Below, piece by piece: positions 13,832-22,572 of a stretch of 45,964 nt of DNA (the stretch's first letter is position 1; each line of letters starts with the position of its first letter). The position numbers were made by a program, and so were the translations under genes. Where the stretch lies: positions 1 to 45,964 of the forward strand of contig CALYAD010000010.1 of assembly GCA_944393415.1 (NCBI GenBank), in the 5' to 3' direction. The notes beneath the pieces are model-generated. The model ran no database searches and had not been told where the DNA came from. It saw only the letters and a list, made by a program, of their open reading frames with translations. The DNA is from an uncultured Clostridia bacterium (lineage in GTDB: Bacteria > Bacillota > Clostridia > Oscillospirales > CAG-272).

Positions 13832-16639
13832 TTGGATAATACGATTGCGGTAAATAAGCCTGAAAAAAAAGTGAAACAAAAAAAGCCCAAAAAGAGCCGG
13901 TACGGAGAGGATTATGAGTATTCTCCGGTAAGGCAGAACGTTACATCCTCGACTCTTGTCGGGGGACTTGTAATCCGCGCGGTCACGACGGTCCTGCTGA
14001 ACATGGGATTCCTTATTTTCCTCAACAACTGCTTTTCACTCGGAGTCGGGTTCGGGTCGCTGCTTGTTTACGCGCTTATATGGGGTACGGTTTTTTCTCT
14101 TATGTTCATAGGCGGGAAGGCGACGCTTGCCGGTCTGGGACTTTTTGCTGTGACCGGAGGTATCTGGGTCTTTATAAACCAAAGTATAGCGACATATATA
14201 AGAGCCTGTGTGGAGTGTACGATGAATACCGTAGGTACGCTGCTCGTGGCAAGGGGCTTTGATAACATGTCGTTCCTGGTGAGACCGTACGCCGCCATAG
14301 ACACGGCGGCTGCGCTCAACGGCGGCACACTTTTTATGCTTTCCTGCGTATTTGCGTTTATACTGTCGCTCTGTACGATGCGAAAGACGGTACTGATCCC
14401 GACTGTTCTGCTTACTGCCTTGGTATGCATACCCGGTATTACATTTAATCTCCCGTCCTCGAACTGGGGCGCGGCGTTTATTATTCTTTCTCTGTTTGCC
14501 ATTGTGACGATGAAGTTCTTCGACAAAACATATAAGGCAAAAAGAGCGGACCGGCTCCGCCGGGCTTCAATGGGCGGATATGCCGGCGGCGCGGTCGCGC
14601 TCATAGCCTTTATCTGTATCTCTGTTCCGGCGCTCTTCATGCAGTCCAACTGGGCGGATATACCGGCGATAAGCGAGCCTATGGATGTCGCGCGCGACGT
14701 TGTTACCTCGGTCATTTCGGGTGATATGCCCAATCTGCGCGATATGGGGTTAATAAAGGGGATGGACGATCATAATTCCCGTGTGGTAGACCCAAAGCAG
14801 GTCACTTTTACCGGGGATTCGGTACTGAAGGTTTACAGAAATATATCAGACAGATCCCCGATGTATCTGCGGGGCTGGGTTGCGGGCGGAGGCTTCGACG
14901 GAAGCGCTTGGTATTCCGCTACCAACGATATGCTGGAGGCGTTTCAGGAGACGATGTCACAGGCGTCGGTCGATGCAGGGTACTCTGAAAGTTACTCTCC
15001 GGATTTTATGACGGAGGCGTTTTTCGAGCTGCTTGGTGATAATTACAGTTCTATCGACGAAACGCTCGGTTATACCGATTATTCCGATAACGGTTATCTC
15101 GCGCTTCGTACGAACGTGAGTATCGAGACCTCGTCGGGAACCGGGAATCTGCTGTTTCTTCCGAGCATTTCCGTTACCAGCGGCGGCCTTTCCGCGTTCG
15201 AATCCGACAGTGAATACTCTAACAAGGTCATTCCGAGCTACGACGGTATGCTTCTTACCAATTTCTTGAATTTCAATAAAGCCTATTCGGTCGATACATA
15301 TACCACTACCTTTTCCAAACCGGATGCGGCGGAAAATTTCATGTATCTCATAAGCTACGTGCAGGCTATATCGGATTTCATTGATTATTACCACAACGGA
15401 GGAATAAATCAGAGCGCCAGTGTACTCACCGATGTTTATTCCATGATGATGATAGAGTCGGGAGTTCCCGTTGAAATGATCACGTTTGATTTTCTTAACG
15501 ATTATATCAACATGGATCGGCAGACACAGGAGCTTTATTACAACAGGTATGTTGTTTTAGTCGACGTATATACTCAGTATGTTGAAGCAAATTACGGATA
15601 CCAGGCGCGTTATAATAACTCCTTTATAACAAACATAGCCAAAGAGATCAACGTAAATTCCTACGACACACAGCATTCGATCGTTATGAAGGTAATTCAG
15701 CATATGGCGTCGAATTACACATACACCACTGATCCCGAGCTTGGTACCGCGCAGGGGCTTACTCCGTATGAGAGCTTTCTCGGCGAGACAAAGGAGGGGT
15801 ACTGTACCCAATTCGCGACCACCGTCGCGCTTGTGTTAAGGGAATTGGGCATCCCGGCAAGATATGTAGAGGGATACATCGCGAAAAACTTTTTTGCCGA
15901 TGAAAATGGCGGTTATGTGAGCGAGGTAACCGACGAGAACGCTCACGCCTGGGTCGAGGTTTACTATCCGGGATATGGCTGGATGACGTATGAGACGACA
16001 AACAGATATGCTCAGGATTATTACGGAACGGATATAAGCGTCAGCGGAGACTCTGTTGATTTAGGAGACGACCAGTGGACTGAAATTCCCGAAAATCCGG
16101 TCGTAACTCCCCCTGAACCCCCCGAGGAGATACCTCCGGAGGGAATCACCGATGAGCCGGAAACAAGAAGCATACCCTGGGGAAAGATATTCCGCATTGT
16201 AATTGTGGTCGGAGCCTTAGCGGTCGGATTGTTTTTGCTTATAAGATATCTCAAGCGTACGGGAGACGACGCCGTTTACCGGAGAAGACAGCTGTTAAGC
16301 GAGGCGTCAGGCGGAGTGGACGCTGAGGAATACCGCATGGTCTCGCATAACGTAAACCAGACGCTGTTAGGTATAATGATCGTCGCGGGTTATCCTCCGC
16401 AGGCGGGAGAGCTTCCCTCACAGTACGCGAAGCGGCTAGACGCTACCTGTCAGTATGCGACGGGGATTGATTTTTCCGAGATAATGACGCTTATACAGCG
16501 TCAGGAATTCAGCACCTCGATGAGCAACGCGGATCTCCGCGCCGTTGCGGAATATACCGAGATGTTTTGGAATGACGTATACCGTAACATGAGCAGACCG
16601 AAGCAGATATGGTACAGATATATAAAGAGGTATCTGTAA
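13832..16639 (+). CDS. Multi-pass membrane protein with extracytoplasmic transglutaminase domain
   Basis: 935 residues. A charged N-terminus leads into about six membrane segments (roughly 43-65, 74-94, 98-120, 164-181, 187-202, 213-230, with another at 250-270). A large outer domain follows, with the transglutaminase core (GYCTQFATTVALVLRELGIP; Cys658, His705 in NAHAWVEV, and YETT with Glu721 where Asp is usual). A proline/glutamate-rich linker (750-780), a last membrane segment (785-806) and a cytoplasmic tail like DUF4129 complete it. This is the layout of TgpA-like proteins, which partner with MoxR and DUF58. The start is a TTG at 13832 after GGAAAGGAAGG; no nearby ATG fits. It sits 99 bases after DUF58 in the same operon. 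Confidence 0.88.
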   Translation: MDNTIAVNKPEKKVKQKKPKKSRYGEDYEYSPVRQNVTSSTLVGGLVIRAVTTVLLNMGFLIFLNNCFSLGVGFGSLLVYALIWGTVFSLMFIGGKATLAGLGLFAVTGGIWVFINQSIATYIRACVECTMNTVGTLLVARGFDNMSFLVRPYAAIDTAAALNGGTLFMLSCVFAFILSLCTMRKTVLIPTVLLTALVCIPGITFNLPSSNWGAAFIILSLFAIVTMKFFDKTYKAKRADRLRRASMGGYAGGAVALIAFICISVPALFMQSNWADIPAISEPMDVARDVVTSVISGDMPNLRDMGLIKGMDDHNSRVVDPKQVTFTGDSVLKVYRNISDRSPMYLRGWVAGGGFDGSAWYSATNDMLEAFQETMSQASVDAGYSESYSPDFMTEAFFELLGDNYSSIDETLGYTDYSDNGYLALRTNVSIETSSGTGNLLFLPSISVTSGGLSAFESDSEYSNKVIPSYDGMLLTNFLNFNKAYSVDTYTTTFSKPDAAENFMYLISYVQAISDFIDYYHNGGINQSASVLTDVYSMMMIESGVPVEMITFDFLNDYINMDRQTQELYYNRYVVLVDVYTQYVEANYGYQARYNNSFITNIAKEINVNSYDTQHSIVMKVIQHMASNYTYTTDPELGTAQGLTPYESFLGETKEGYCTQFATTVALVLRELGIPARYVEGYIAKNFFADENGGYVSEVTDENAHAWVEVYYPGYGWMTYETTNRYAQDYYGTDISVSGDSVDLGDDQWTEIPENPVVTPPEPPEEIPPEGITDEPETRSIPWGKIFRIVIVVGALAVGLFLLIRYLKRTGDDAVYRRRQLLSEASGGVDAEEYRMVSHNVNQTLLGIMIVAGYPPQAGELPSQYAKRLDATCQYATGIDFSEIMTLIQRQEFSTSMSNADLRAVAEYTEMFWNDVYRNMSRPKQIWYRYIKRYL

Positions 16640-16671
16640 TTTGAAACGATAGGACGGAAGTGAGCTATTGT

Positions 16672-17385
16672 ATGCTGACAAAAGGTAAATGCCTGATTTT
16701 CGGCGCGGCAGCGGAAGAATGCGGAAGAATACCGCCGGTAAAAAAGGGAGAAGACGACCTTGTCATCGCCGCGGACGGAGGTCTTGAGATATTGAGGGGT
16801 ATCGGGATCAGTCCGGATATAGTTCTCGGAGATTTCGATTCGCTTGGATATGTGCCGGAGAAGGGAGGATTTCCACAGAATGTGGAGATCCTCCTTCATC
16901 CTGTCGAAAAGGACGATACAGATACAGGACTTGCGATCAAAACCGCGCTTGAACGCGGATATAAATACATCGAGCTATATTCCTGCCTCGGCGGACGGCG
17001 CTTTGATCACAGTATAGCGACTCTCCAAAGCCTGAGCTATGCGGCGGGACACGGAGCGTTTGCCGCTGCCTTCGGAGAAACGGAGGAGGATGGGCGTATA
17101 CTTAACGTAGCGGCATTGAGAAACGGCGCGCTCGAGCTGCCTTTTGGGCTGACCGGAACGCTGTCTGTATTTGCCGCTGACGGGATATGCCGGGGAGTGG
17201 GACTGGAAGGCGTTCATTATGCGTTAAACGACCGCACGCTTGATCCGGCGTTTCCTCTCGGGGTATCAAATTCATTCAACGAGGGACAGCGCGCCCGTAT
17301 TTCGGTTAAAGACGGTACTTTGTGGATAATGTTTCATTCGGACAAGGTTGTAAATTTTTCTAAAATTTACATTAATGAAGCTTGA
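16672..17385 (+). CDS. thiN: Thiamine pyrophosphokinase
   Basis: Transfers pyrophosphate from ATP to thiamine to make thiamine diphosphate. Family signatures: AADGG, GDFDS (residues 53-57), the acidic block KDDTDTGLA (about 80-88) and GGRRFDHS (about 107-114). The 237-residue length is somewhat longer than the usual 210-220. I chose the ATG at 16672, nine bases after GGAAGTGA; a GTG at 16660 is also in frame but overlaps that site. It starts 32 bases after the transglutaminase gene and may ride on that operon. Confidence 0.92.
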   Translation: MLTKGKCLIFGAAAEECGRIPPVKKGEDDLVIAADGGLEILRGIGISPDIVLGDFDSLGYVPEKGGFPQNVEILLHPVEKDDTDTGLAIKTALERGYKYIELYSCLGGRRFDHSIATLQSLSYAAGHGAFAAAFGETEEDGRILNVAALRNGALELPFGLTGTLSVFAADGICRGVGLEGVHYALNDRTLDPAFPLGVSNSFNEGQRARISVKDGTLWIMFHSDKVVNFSKIYINEA

Positions 17386-17549
17386 AAAATTTTGGCGCAG
17401 ATATTATAATGTATTTGATTGGCGATATACGGGAAAATGCGCTGCGCGCGCTTTCCCGTTATTCGTATTTAAGGTATATTTTTCGCTTGAATACAGAGCG
17501 TTATTCGACAAACGACTCATAATAATAAGAATGTCGGAACACAGAGGTA
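17386..17549 (+). other. Spacer after thiN with weak terminator-like hairpin
   Basis: ACGGGAAA ... TTTCCCGT (about 17429-17460) encloses GCGC-rich sequence. Only a scattered T tail follows. Nothing else is recognised before the leader-repeat array. Confidence 0.35.
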
Positions 17550-17917
17550 TTCACGCTTGAATTTTCTGAAGGCTGAACGCTTTTTGTTTTGCGGAGCAAA
17601 GCGCGAAAATTTTTTATGTCTGTTAAGAATAGATAAAAAGGGTTTTTAGCCGCCAAAGACGACATGAGGTGATTAGCGTGAAAGATTAATCTGATCGTAT
17701 CAAAATGCAGATAGTTTCACGCTCAAATTTTCTTGCGAAAATTTTTCATGTCTATAAAAAACCGATAAAAACGGTTTTTTAGCTGCCAATGGCGGCATGG
17801 AGATTAGCGTGAAAGTTATATTTCATCGTCTCAAAATACGGTGGTTTCACGCTTAATTTTCTTGCGAAAATTTTTCATGTTTATTTTAGCCGCCTCTGGC
17901 GGTATGAGGTGATTATT
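17550..17917 (+). repeat. Tandem array of three leader-repeat units
   Basis: Unit A 17550-17683 and unit B 17715-17814 each begin with (T)TTCACGCT and end with the inverse AGCGTGAAA. Unit C begins at 17845 and runs into the Xre gene start. Each contains GCGAAAATTTTTCATGT or a close variant, then a GCCGCC-type hairpin followed by ATGAGG or ATGGAG. Linkers A-B and B-C (about 30 bases) are also similar. Unit A has an extra ~35 bases (GCTGAACGCTTTTTG...) that it shares with the leader at 31830-31940. Confidence 0.8.
17889..17917 (+). promoter_or_regulatory. Leader hairpin plus Shine-Dalgarno module before the Xre membrane regulator
   Basis: GCCGCC (17889-17894), loop TCT, GGCGGT (17898-17903, closing pair G-U), then ATGAGGTGATTATT and ATG at 17918. 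Degenerate versions in units A (17649-17663, two mismatches) and B (17782-17796, one wobble) lead to GTG instead of ATG. Confidence 0.7.
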
Positions 17918-18544
17918 ATGGACGAACTGAAGAAAATAGTTGCCAAAAACATAACGGAGCTTAGGCTCGCCTGTAATATGACTCAGCTCGAGCTGGGAAG
18001 AGAGATAAGCTATTCCGATAAAGCGGTATCAAAATGGGAACGCGGTGAAGCTATCCCGGATGCTTATGTGCTGCTTCAGCTCAGCCGACTTTTCGGCGTG
18101 ACGGTGGATTATCTGCTTACCGGACACGGAGAAGAGGATTCGCCGAAGGTAACGGTACTGAAAAGCGCTCCGGCAAACCATTTGGTGGTTGCTCTAATCT
18201 CGATAACCGGTGTATGGACGCTTGCGGCGCTGATATATGTGATACTTTTGCTGTCAGGTATAAATCATCCGATGATATTTCAGTACGCGGTAACGGTATG
18301 TACGATAGTGCTGACCGTTATGAATACACTCTGGGGCAAGCGGATATACAATCTTTTTATAATTTCCGCTCTTGTTTGGAGTATACTGCTTACGATTTAT
18401 TTGATTTTTTTCGCCTTGTCGTATAACTGGTGGCAGCTGCTGATTCTCGGAATACCGGCGGAAGTAATTATATGTCTGTGTTTTATCGTCAAAAAGCCAA
18501 GAATGATATTTTTGCGTAAGAGAAAAAATAAAAATTCCGAATAA
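17918..18544 (+). CDS. Xre-family regulator with four membrane segments
   Basis: Residues 5-66 are an HTH_3 (Cro/C1) domain: ITELRLACNMTQLELGREIS, YSDKAVSKWERGEAIPDAYV, LLQLSRLFGVTVDYLLTG. Four hydrophobic segments follow (about 88-113, 119-139, 145-168, 171-191), and the protein ends in a basic tail. This architecture is common in Clostridia and suggests a membrane-tethered regulator, though its signals are unknown. The ATG at 17918 is fixed by GAGGTGA seven bases before. It is preceded by the triplicated leader repeat and followed by a strong terminator, so it forms its own unit. Confidence 0.88.
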   Translation: MDELKKIVAKNITELRLACNMTQLELGREISYSDKAVSKWERGEAIPDAYVLLQLSRLFGVTVDYLLTGHGEEDSPKVTVLKSAPANHLVVALISITGVWTLAALIYVILLLSGINHPMIFQYAVTVCTIVLTVMNTLWGKRIYNLFIISALVWSILLTIYLIFFALSYNWWQLLILGIPAEVIICLCFIVKKPRMIFLRKRKNKNSE

Positions 18545-18607
18545 TCCGCGCCGGTTTATCGGTAACCTCATAACTTTGTGTTCGTAGATTTTCGATTTGA
18601 CCCGCAA

Positions 18608-18640
18608 ACGCGGCTCTACAATATGTAGAGCCGCGTTTTA
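18608..18640 (+). terminator. Terminator after the Xre membrane regulator
   Basis: ACGCGGCTCTACA, two-base centre, TGTAGAGCCGCGT: a 13-bp perfect stem followed by TTTTA. It lies about 65 bases beyond the stop. Confidence 0.85.
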
Positions 18641-18714
18641 CGTTTCGTAGAACTCGAATTTTGGCACTCTACTGCGACTTGGGGTAACGTGGAGGAAGAG
18701 AGTGCGACAGTAGG

Positions 18715-18743
18715 TTGATTTTTTCCGAAAAAATGGTTATAAT
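18715..18743 (+). promoter_or_regulatory. Sigma-A promoter of the degV operon
   Basis: TTGATT (18715-18720), 17-base spacer, TATAAT (18738-18743). It leaves a leader of about 170 bases before degV in which I recognise no known riboswitch. Confidence 0.7.
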
Positions 18744-18922
18744 GAAATTGCAGAAGCGATAAACGACTCTGAAATACATAGGCAAACCAACAGGACAATA
18801 TGCTTTGAAAAGAAAATCTTCAAACCGCGCCCATTGTGCCTAAGAAGGTATCCGATGCAAACGGATCCTGAAAATCAAAAATCAAAACGCTGAACCGGCG
18901 TAAGAAAGGAATGGTCAGAACT

Positions 18923-19810
18923 ATGTCAGACTACATTATAAGCACCTGCTCTACGGCAGACCTATCAAAGGAGCATTTCGACCGAAGGAACATAAGCTAC
19001 ATCAGCTTCCATTTCTTTATGGATGATAAAGAGTATTCCGACGATCTCGGGCAAAGTATTCCTTTTGATGAATTTTATAAAGCCATGGAAAACGGAGTCA
19101 TAACCCGTACATCGCAAATAAATGCCTTTGAGTTCCGGGATTACTTTGAGAAATTTTTAAAAGAAGGCAAGGATATAATTCATCTCAGCCTTTCAACCGG
19201 CATCTCCGGTGTATATAATTCAGCCTGTATGGCAAAAGAGATGCTTGAAAAAGTATATCCGGGACGTAAAATATATGTCGTGGATACCAGAGGCGCCTCT
19301 TCCGGTTTGGGGCTTCTTACCGATATCGCCGCCGATCTTCGTGACGAGGGACTGACGATAGACGAGCTGTACGAAAAGACCGAAAGCATTAAGCTTAAGG
19401 TGAACCACTGGTTTTTCTCAACCGATCTGAAATATTACGTCAGAGGCGGCCGTATCTCCAAGGTGTCCGGATGGGTAGGTACTATTCTGAAGATCTGTCC
19501 GCTTTTAAATGTGGACAAAGCCGGACGCCTGATTCCAAGGGAAAAGATACGAACCAAAGCGAAAGCAATCGACCGTATAGTACAGAAGATGACGGAGTAC
19601 GCCGAAGACGGTACGGATTATGACGGAAAATGCTATATCTGCCATTCAAACTGCATAGAGGACGCTGAGGCAGTCAAAAATAAAATAGAAAATAAATTTA
19701 AAAATCTGAAAGGGAAAGTGGAAATCTACAGTATAGGCACCGCGATCGGAAGCCATACCGGTCCCGGTACTGTCGCGCTGTTTTTCTGCGGAAAGGAAAG
19801 AAATGAGTAA
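18923..19810 (+). CDS. DegV family fatty-acid-binding protein (first copy)
   Basis: DegV/FakB proteins bind a fatty acid and present it to a FakA-type kinase. Signatures: early YIISTCSTADL, IHLSLSTGISGVYNSA (the acyl-phosphate-contacting serine region), VVDTRGASSGLGLL, YYVRGGRISK and the late IGSHTGPGTVALFF. It is 295 residues from the ATG at 18923. An ATG at 18911 directly abuts AAGGA and is therefore less likely (see the double-start finding). It overlaps the next gene by eight bases, so the two are co-translated. No FakA is in the window. Confidence 0.92.
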   Translation: MSDYIISTCSTADLSKEHFDRRNISYISFHFFMDDKEYSDDLGQSIPFDEFYKAMENGVITRTSQINAFEFRDYFEKFLKEGKDIIHLSLSTGISGVYNSACMAKEMLEKVYPGRKIYVVDTRGASSGLGLLTDIAADLRDEGLTIDELYEKTESIKLKVNHWFFSTDLKYYVRGGRISKVSGWVGTILKICPLLNVDKAGRLIPREKIRTKAKAIDRIVQKMTEYAEDGTDYDGKCYICHSNCIEDAEAVKNKIENKFKNLKGKVEIYSIGTAIGSHTGPGTVALFFCGKERNE

Positions 19811-20378
19811 GAGAGTATTTGCGAAGACCATCAGAACGATCACCATACCGCCGCTCTTGGTCTCAACGCTGCTGGTAGCGCTTTACTTTTTAAGACCGGA
19901 GATATATCATAGCGCCTCCGAGCTTTTTGCCGCGATAGTGTTTCTTGCGGTTATACCGACTGCCGCGTATCCGCTTCAGAAGCTTATTCCGAAGCTCAGG
20001 GATACCGGACGTGAGGGACAGAGAAAGTTGGCTTTCGTCATGAGTATTACCGGATATACAGCCGGTTTTATCGTCGCTATGCTTACCGACGTTACAAACG
20101 AGCTTAAGTTTATTTACGGTACCTATCTCGTATCCGTTATTTTGCTGATAATTTTCAATAAAGTTCTTCATTTCAGGGCGAGCGGCCACGCCTGCGGCGT
20201 TTTCGGTCCGCTGATTCACGCCGTGTATTTTATGGGCTGGTGGTGGCTCCCTCCCTGCGCGATAGCACTTGCCGCCGTGGTATGGTCGTCGCTTTACCTT
20301 ACCAGACACACAAAGAGCGAGCTGTTTTTGGGAGGCATGAGCGCGCTTGCCGCGTTCTTGTTCTGTATGATTATATAA
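19803..20378 (+). CDS. PAP2-like integral membrane protein
   Basis: 191 residues with about six hydrophobic segments. FRASGHACGVFGP at 124-136 resembles the PSGH motif of PAP2 phosphatases. The usual following SRxxxxxHxxxD motif is degenerate (TRHTKSELFLGG near 167-178), so activity is doubtful. It starts inside the end of degV (GGAAAGAA site), pointing to a linked role, perhaps in lipid handling; that link is inference. Confidence 0.6.
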   Translation: MSKRVFAKTIRTITIPPLLVSTLLVALYFLRPEIYHSASELFAAIVFLAVIPTAAYPLQKLIPKLRDTGREGQRKLAFVMSITGYTAGFIVAMLTDVTNELKFIYGTYLVSVILLIIFNKVLHFRASGHACGVFGPLIHAVYFMGWWWLPPCAIALAAVVWSSLYLTRHTKSELFLGGMSALAAFLFCMII

Positions 20379-20383
20379 TTTCC

Positions 20384-20410
20384 GTAAGAAACCCTTTTCA
20401 AAAGGGTTAT
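20384..20410. repeat. Solitary hairpin of the hairpin-ended repeat family
   Basis: GTAAGAAACCCTTTT with the shortened partner AAAAGGGTTAT. Only one end of the element remains, directly before the small TIR element at 20419. Confidence 0.6.
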
Positions 20411-20418
20411 GAGAAAAA

Positions 20419-20554
20419 GGGGCTGTCTCAAATAGATTTTTTTGAGGATAATCCTGTGCAAAAAAGAAACCAAGGTCAATGAATCGTTTGACCTTGGTTT
20501 TTTACTTGGACTGCACAAGCTGTTTACAATTTGTCAATGCAATGAGACAGCCTG
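20419..20554. mobile_element. MITE-like element with internal bidirectional terminator
   Basis: Ends GGGGCTGTCTCA and TGAGACAGCCTG share a perfect 10-bp inverted repeat (GGCTGTCTCA). The ~136-bp interior has no coding potential and holds a 13-bp stem AAACCAAGGTCAA/TTGACCTTGGTTT (20467-20500) followed by TTT. Its ends differ by one base from the insertion-sequence ends at the window edges (TCTCA against TCGCA), so it may be mobilised by a related transposase. It separates convergent genes. Confidence 0.65.
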
Positions 20555-20565
20555 TTTTATTAAAA

Positions 20566-21396
20566 TCAAAATCCGAGAGAAGCGAGATATTTTCTCGACA
20601 TCTCGACCGCCTCGAGGGAGGTCTGTTCGCCCGGGCTGTCCTGTTCCACCACGAGATACTCGGCTCCGCTCTCGGTCGCCGCCTTGAGTATGGTAGGCAT
20701 ATCCTGTTTGCCGTATCCCACCGGACGGAACTCAAAGGTCGAGGTCTGCTTTGCGGTCTCCTTCATGCCTATGAGATTATACATGTTGCTGCTCTTTTCA
20801 CCCGAATAATCCTTTAAGTGAACCACGGGGCAGCGCCCGGCGTACTTTCTGATATAGGCGGCGGGATCCTCTCCTCCGACCTTTACCCAGCAGCAGTCAA
20901 GCTCAGTCTGAAGCAGCGAGCTGTCAACGGTCTCGTACATATAATCAAGTCCGTATCTGCCGTCCGGCATTTTTACAAACTCGAAATCATGATTATGGTA
21001 AAGCAGGGTTATGCCGTTGTCCGCGCATTTTTTACCGAAGCTGCGGATAAAATCCAGAACCTTCTCGAAGTTTTCGGCTCCGGGACGGTCTCCTTCCGCA
21101 AGGTAAGGAATCGCGATGTATTTAAGTCCTATTACCTTTCCGTAATCATTTATGACCTTATCAGGGTCGGCCGTCATCTCGGCAAGCGGCACATGAGCGC
21201 ATATTGCCTTAAGGCCCGCTTCGTCAAGCGCTTTTTTGAATTCCTCTGCGGATACACCGCAAAGTCCTGCCGGCTCCACGTAGTCGTATCCCATGGTCTT
21301 TACTTTTTTCAGTGTTCCGGGCAGATCCTTTTCCATAAAATCACGGACTGAATAGAGCTGAAGTCCCACCGGAAGCGTCTTGCTGAATTTTAACAT
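20566..21396 (-). CDS. Sugar phosphate isomerase/epimerase family protein (TIM barrel)
   Basis: Xylose isomerase-like TIM barrel of 276 residues, opening with VGLQLYSVRDFMEKDLPGTL. Candidate metal ligands: HNHDFE (134-139), ELD (165-167), HLKD (193-196) and a late VEQD. Such proteins act on inositols, keto-sugars or sugar phosphates; the substrate cannot be told. The ATG at 21396 has AGGAGGA upstream. It has its own promoter (21471-21499) and ends against the MITE-like element. Confidence 0.88.
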   Translation of the reverse strand: MLKFSKTLPVGLQLYSVRDFMEKDLPGTLKKVKTMGYDYVEPAGLCGVSAEEFKKALDEAGLKAICAHVPLAEMTADPDKVINDYGKVIGLKYIAIPYLAEGDRPGAENFEKVLDFIRSFGKKCADNGITLLYHNHDFEFVKMPDGRYGLDYMYETVDSSLLQTELDCCWVKVGGEDPAAYIRKYAGRCPVVHLKDYSGEKSSNMYNLIGMKETAKQTSTFEFRPVGYGKQDMPTILKAATESGAEYLVVEQDSPGEQTSLEAVEMSRKYLASLGF

Positions 21397-21470
21397 GTCT
21401 TTTTCCTCCTGAGCTAATATTTTTGAGGGTCGGCGTCCGTTGCGATCGTCACGCCTCGTCCCATACTGTG

Positions 21471-21499
21471 ATTATAGCATACCCGGTTCTTTAAGTCAA
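21471..21499 (-). promoter_or_regulatory. Sigma-A promoter of the sugar isomerase gene
   Basis: Minus strand TTGACT (21499-21494), 17-base spacer, TATAAT (21476-21471), about 75 bases before the ATG. Confidence 0.75.
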
Positions 21500-21549
21500 G
21501 AAGTATTTATTAACTAAAATCGGATTTTTTCTCCATATTATAGCGGAGC

Positions 21550-22572
21550 TTATAATTTATTTTCTTTTTTCTCTTTTATAACTGCGAATCTGATCACGCC
21601 GTACGTTATCGCCAGCGCCGTCAGAATGATTCCTGCGATCTCTCCGGTTATCGAGTACTGCATTATCAGGGCGATTCCGGAAAGCAGGACGGTCGCGCCG
21701 TACATAAGTATGACAGCCTTAAGGTGCCCATACCTTCGGGACAGACGGTGATGAACATGCATTTTGTCTCCGAGAAAGACGTTCTGACCGCTGACCAGAC
21801 GGCGCACGAGAGCGTATACCGCGTCGAATACCGGAAGTCCGAATACCACGATAGGTATCATAGCGGGCAAACCGCTTCCGATCGAATAAACGGTCGTACA
21901 GGATAACGCGGCAAGCACAAAGCCGCTGAACATCGCCCCGGTATCTCCCACAAATATTTTGGCCGGGAAGGTGTTGTGAGGGAGGAAGCCGAGGCAGGCG
22001 GCGGCGAACACGATCGCCGCCGCGGGAGTCGCCGAGCCTCCTCCGAAAAACGAAATCATTCCGATACAGGCGGCGCAGATTATAGACGTGCCGCAGCAGA
22101 GCCCGTCAAGCCCGTCTATAAGATTGAAAATATTTGTGACGGCGACCACCCATACAACGGTCATCGGGTAAGAGAACAGGCCAAGCTCAAACGTATGTCC
22201 GAAAAAGGTAAGCTGCTCGACAGTTATCCCGAATATGCACAGCACAACGCCCGCGACCGATTGTCCGAGCAGCTTTATCCAGGGTTTAAGCGAATATTTG
22301 TCGTCAAGCAGACCGACTATTACGACGGTCATGCCTCCGAGGACGTACGGCAGAAGCAGATCAAACAGTCTGCAGCAGCACATTGCCGTTATAAAGGCGA
22401 GATATATCGCCACACCTCCGAGCCTCGGGCGCGGCTCGGTATGCATACGGCGGTCATCTCTCGGAACATCCATGAACCCGAGCTTCGGCGCCAGAATACG
22501 TATGGGGTAGGTCAGCGCGAAGCTGACCAGCATTGCCAGAAGGCACGCAAGCAGTGTTTCCTCAAGCCTCAT
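21550..22572 (-). CDS. Undecaprenyl-phosphate GlcNAc-1-phosphate transferase (WecA/TagO/MraY family)
   Basis: Polytopic membrane enzyme that loads a sugar phosphate onto undecaprenyl phosphate, the first step of teichoic acid or other wall polymer synthesis. Motifs: RPRLGGVAIY (48-57), GLLDDKYSLKPW (87-98), NIFNLIDGLDGL (147-158), IFVGDTGAMFSG (206-217) and HVHHRL (272-277, the WecA/TagO-type loop). The 340 residues form about ten hydrophobic segments. The TagO/WecA group is preferred over MraY because of HVHHRL and length. The ATG at 22572 has GGAGG 14 bases upstream, an unusually wide spacing, with a TAA just before it in frame. It follows trpS after 91 bases. Confidence 0.9.
   Translation of the reverse strand: MRLEETLLACLLAMLVSFALTYPIRILAPKLGFMDVPRDDRRMHTEPRPRLGGVAIYLAFITAMCCCRLFDLLLPYVLGGMTVVIVGLLDDKYSLKPWIKLLGQSVAGVVLCIFGITVEQLTFFGHTFELGLFSYPMTVVWVVAVTNIFNLIDGLDGLCCGTSIICAACIGMISFFGGGSATPAAAIVFAAACLGFLPHNTFPAKIFVGDTGAMFSGFVLAALSCTTVYSIGSGLPAMIPIVVFGLPVFDAVYALVRRLVSGQNVFLGDKMHVHHRLSRRYGHLKAVILMYGATVLLSGIALIMQYSITGEIAGIILTALAITYGVIRFAVIKEKKENKL

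Noticed and set aside
17808..17856. Fifteen-codon frame GTG AAA GTT ... TAA in the leader array
   Set aside because: The frame arises from the AGCGTGAAAG repeat end; unit A has a different, three-codon version, so there is no sign of selection on a peptide.
18743..18910. Riboswitch in the long degV leader
   Set aside because: The leader is about 170 bases, but no conserved core of a known riboswitch class could be recognised and no terminator/antiterminator pair is visible.
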